DNA from: AG25 sp035518815
GTDB taxonomy: Bacteria; Gemmatimonadota; Gemmatimonadetes; Gemmatimonadales; GWC2-71-9
Length of the DNA stretch: 24,214 nt
Direction of reading: 5' to 3'
Assembly (NCBI GenBank): GCA_035518815.1
Contig: DATIXG010000131.1
Span: 1 to 24,214, forward strand
A program made the position numbers and the translations under genes. This document shows, piece after piece, positions 22,197-24,214 of this stretch (its first letter is position 1; every line of letters starts with the position of its first letter). The notes below the pieces were generated by a model, which saw only the letters and a list, made by a program, of their open reading frames with translations, was not told the DNA's origin and made no database searches.

Positions 22197-22579
22197 GCGA
22201 GCAAACGCCGGGCATCTCCGAGCGCTCGCGGGGCGTGGCCCTCGCCCTGGGCGTCCTCGGCGGGATCTTCGGGCTGCACCGTTTCTATACCGGTCACACG
22301 AGGACCGGGGTGTGGATGGGGCTCACGCTGGGCGGCCTGGGCGTGTGGTGCCTCTATGACGTCGTCGTGATCGCCGCTGGCGACTTCGCGGACGCTGACG
22401 GCCGGCGCGTGGTGCGCTGGCAGACGGTGGCGGCGCCACCTGGAGAGTCAGCCGCCGGTGACCTCGCCGAGATCACAGACCGGCTGCGCCGGCTCGAGTC
22501 CCACGTCAGCGAGCTTGGGGAGCGCGTCGACTTTGCGGAGCGGCTGCTCGCGCGTCCGCGGGCGTCCGAGCCGAAATAG
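22193..22579 (+). CDS. TM2-domain membrane protein with C-terminal coiled coil
   Basis: A 128-residue small membrane protein. The TM2 domain (about 12-65) has two hydrophobic segments around the conserved GIFGLHRFYTGHTRTGVWM and ends with WCLYDVVVIA. The C-terminal part (about 85-122) is a charged amphipathic helix (EITDRLRRLESHVSELGERV) predicted to form a coiled coil. TM2 proteins have no single known function. The GTG start at 22193 overlaps the thioredoxin stop (GTGA), so it is expressed with thioredoxin 2 and the RidA-like protein. Confidence 0.85.
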   Translation: MSEQTPGISERSRGVALALGVLGGIFGLHRFYTGHTRTGVWMGLTLGGLGVWCLYDVVVIAAGDFADADGRRVVRWQTVAAPPGESAAGDLAEITDRLRRLESHVSELGERVDFAERLLARPRASEPK

Positions 22580-22618
22580 CGCCTTCTTCCTCATCTGTCC
22601 TGACGTCGGTTCGCCCGC

Positions 22619-22624
22619 TACTTT
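22619..22624 (+). promoter_or_regulatory. Candidate -10 box of the transhydrogenase operon (TACTTT)
   Basis: TACTTT lies in the 94-base gap after the TM2 gene, 49 bases before the pntA1 ATG. A GGGAG ribosome site (22664-22668, 5 bases before ATG) follows, as expected with a normal leader. No -35 is recognised. Confidence 0.35.
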
Positions 22625-22673
22625 CCCCCGACCCGCCGACGACGTCATCCGTACCCGGCATGTGGGAGAATCG

Positions 22674-23780
22674 ATGAAGATCGGGGTCCCGAAAGAGACC
22701 GCAGAAAACGAGCGCCGAGTCGCCCTGACGCCCGACGTCGCCGGGCGACTCGTGAAGGCCGGGTTCACCGTCCTCGTGGAGCACGGGGCGGGGGAGTCCG
22801 CGTCGTTCACCGACGAGGCCTACAAGGCGGCCGGGGCGACGGTTGCCGGCAAGGCGGCGGAGGTTCTGAGCCAGAGCGACGTGCTCCTCAAGCTGCAGCT
22901 CCCCGGGGCGGCGGACATCAAGCGCTGCCGCGAGGGCGCGGCGCTCATCGCCCTGTTCCAGCCGGCCGCCGAGCGCGACGCGGTCACCCGGCTTGCGGCG
23001 CGCAAGATGACGGTCTTCAGCCTCGCCCTGCTCCCGCGGATCACGCGGGCGCAGCCCATGGACGTGCTTTCGTCCCAGGCGACCGTGGCGGGCTACAAGG
23101 CCGTGCTGCTCGCCGCCGGGGCGGCGGGCCGGCTGTTCCCGATGCTGGTCACGGCCGCCGGAACGTTGCCGCCCGCCCGGGTGCTGGTGCTGGGCGCCGG
23201 CGTGGCCGGGCTGCAAGCGATCGCGACGGCGCGCCGGCTCGGCGCGGTGGTCTCGGCCTTCGACGTGCGGCCGGCGGTCAAGGAACAAGTCGAGAGTCTC
23301 GGCGCCAAGTTCGTGGCCATGGACATCGGCGAGCAGGCGGAAACGGCCGGGGGCTACGCGAAGCAGTTGTCGGAGGAGACCCACCGGCGGGAGCTTGCCT
23401 TCATCGCCCAGCAGGTGAAGGACGCCGACGTGGTGATCTCGACCGCCGCCATCCCGGGCAAGCGTGCCCCGGTGCTCATTACGGCTGAGGCCGTGCGGGG
23501 GATGCGGCCCGGCGCCGTGATCGTGGACCTCGCGGCTGAAACCGGCGGAAACTGCGAGCTGACCGAGCCCGATGCCGAGGTGGTGGAGGGGGGGGTCACG
23601 ATCCTTGGCCCGAGGAACCTGGCGAGCGCGCTGCCGTTTCACGCGAGCCAGATGTACGCGCGCAACATCTCGAGCTTTCTCCAATACGCCGTGAAGGACG
23701 GCGCCCTGCGGCTCGACTTCGACGACGAAATCATTCGCGACACCTGCGTGACGCACGCCGGGGAGGTGCGGAAGGGATGA
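22674..23780 (+). CDS. pntA: NAD(P) transhydrogenase subunit alpha part 1 (NAD-binding domain I)
   Basis: A 368-residue cytoplasmic domain I of proton-translocating transhydrogenase, which binds NAD(H) and passes hydride to NADP. It begins MKIGVPKETAENERRVALTPD, the alanine dehydrogenase/PNT N-terminal signature, and has LLPRITRAQPMDVLSSQATVAGYKAV and the Rossmann GAGVAG (174-179) in VLVLGAGVAGLQAIATARRLGA. The hydride-transfer loop AETGGNCELTEPD and FHASQMYARN close it. The start at 22674 is set by a GGGAG site; the frame upstream is not conserved. The stop overlaps part 2 (ATGA). Splitting of alpha into two genes is common (Rhodospirillum type). Confidence 0.96.
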   Translation: MKIGVPKETAENERRVALTPDVAGRLVKAGFTVLVEHGAGESASFTDEAYKAAGATVAGKAAEVLSQSDVLLKLQLPGAADIKRCREGAALIALFQPAAERDAVTRLAARKMTVFSLALLPRITRAQPMDVLSSQATVAGYKAVLLAAGAAGRLFPMLVTAAGTLPPARVLVLGAGVAGLQAIATARRLGAVVSAFDVRPAVKEQVESLGAKFVAMDIGEQAETAGGYAKQLSEETHRRELAFIAQQVKDADVVISTAAIPGKRAPVLITAEAVRGMRPGAVIVDLAAETGGNCELTEPDAEVVEGGVTILGPRNLASALPFHASQMYARNISSFLQYAVKDGALRLDFDDEIIRDTCVTHAGEVRKG

Positions 23781-24100
23781 TCGACGGCCTGATGGCAAGC
23801 GAGACCGCAGCGGCCGCGCCGCCGGTCGACTACTGGTCCATGCTGTTCGTGTTCGTACTGGCCACGTTCATCGGGCTGGGCGTGATCCGGCGGGTGTCCC
23901 GCCTCTTGTACACACCGCTCATGTCGCTCACGAACGCGATCTCGGCGATCGCGGTCGTCGGCTCGCTCGTGGTCGCGGGGGCCGACTACCCGGTCACGAT
24001 CCGCGTGCTCGGCGCGGTCGCCCTCTTCGCTTCCATGACGAACATCGTCAGCGGATTCATGATCACGAACCGCATGCTGAAGATGTTCAAGAAGCAATGA
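23777..24100 (+). CDS. NAD(P) transhydrogenase subunit alpha part 2 (membrane domain)
   Basis: A 107-residue membrane subunit forming the alpha-side helices of transhydrogenase domain II. Three to four hydrophobic stretches are visible (MLFVFVLATFIGLGVI; LMSLTNAISAIAVVGSLVVAG; VTIRVLGAVALFASMTNIVSGF). The segment TPLMSLTNAISAIAVVG and the end GFMITNRMLKMFKK are highly characteristic. It has 4-base ATGA overlaps with both the upstream and downstream genes, so the three subunits are made in step. Often named pntA2 or pntAB. Confidence 0.95.
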   Translation: MIDGLMASETAAAAPPVDYWSMLFVFVLATFIGLGVIRRVSRLLYTPLMSLTNAISAIAVVGSLVVAGADYPVTIRVLGAVALFASMTNIVSGFMITNRMLKMFKKQ

Positions 24101-24214
24101 CGCGCTCCATCGCCGAGCTCGCCGCCGTACTCGCGGCGGCGCTGTTCATCTTCGCGCTGTACTGGATGAACGACCCCAAGACCGCCCGCAACGGCGTCAT
24201 CGCGGGGGTCACGG
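24097..24214 (+). CDS. pntB: NAD(P) transhydrogenase subunit beta, N-terminal fragment (runs off window)
   Basis: The window holds only the first 39 residues. It starts at the ATG overlapping the preceding stop; a hydrophobic helix (ELAAVLAAALFIFALYWM) is followed by NDPKTARNGVIAGV, which matches the start of PntB, where a PKTAR-type motif follows the first helix. PntB carries the remaining membrane helices and the NADP-binding domain III, expected beyond the right edge. Identification rests on this motif and on gene order. Confidence 0.85.
   Translation, partial: MTRSIAELAAVLAAALFIFALYWMNDPKTARNGVIAGVT

Noticed and set aside
1..24214. CRISPR arrays, insertion sequences, tRNA or rRNA genes
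   Set aside because: No regularly spaced repeats, transposase motifs, terminal inverted repeats or recognisable tRNA arms were seen when reading both strands.

Overview
The window is about two-thirds G+C and densely coding on both strands. It reads as the chromosome of a Gram-negative, aerobic or facultative environmental bacterium. The evidence for this is an outer-membrane porin, several lipoproteins, a proton-translocating transhydrogenase and a full Kdp system. Gene content and style (kdpC-porin-kdpD order, a Tat-type peptide amidase, GTGA/ATGA gene overlaps) suggest Gemmatimonadota, but no rRNA or marker gene is present to prove it. I see no tRNA, rRNA, insertion sequence, CRISPR array or phage gene. 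No stretch longer than about 160 bases lacks a gene.

Layout. 1-5942 (+): the end of a potassium-uptake locus, with kdpC (start outside the window), a beta-barrel porin, kdpD, a second KdpD-like protein with only the membrane and GAF parts, and kdpE. 5962-7305 (+): a YfcC/DcuC-type carrier. 7388-9400 (+): a cupredoxin lipoprotein and a peptide-amidase-like enzyme. 9407-14584 (-): a kelch/IPT lipoprotein, then (in transcription order) an alpha/beta hydrolase, a GT4 glycosyltransferase, a polysaccharide deacetylase and a flippase-like membrane protein, the last three chained by 4-base overlaps. 14721-17266 (+): a serine beta-lactamase-like hydrolase coupled to an NADPH:quinone reductase. 17188-21289 (-): Ada repair protein, a ClC channel/antiporter with CBS domains, and an MFS carrier. 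21358-22579 (+): RidA-like protein, thioredoxin 2 and a TM2 protein, all overlapping. 22674-24214 (+): the split NAD(P) transhydrogenase pntA1-pntA2-pntB, the last cut by the window edge.

How they work together. Kdp genes sense and import potassium, and the porin may give K+ passage through the outer membrane. The hydrolase-GT-deacetylase-flippase set looks like an envelope glycolipid or polysaccharide module. Ada, thioredoxin 2, the RidA-like protein and the transhydrogenase (NADPH supply) lie side by side as a stress/redox block.

The most notable non-coding signal is a TANNNT box, often CTATCTT(G/C), before most genes that are not translationally coupled. Where it lies 5-14 bases from the start codon there is no good Shine-Dalgarno sequence. 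Where it lies 30-60 bases away there is a strong one. This points to frequent leaderless transcription. The second main oddity is the stand-alone KdpD sensor module between kdpD and kdpE.
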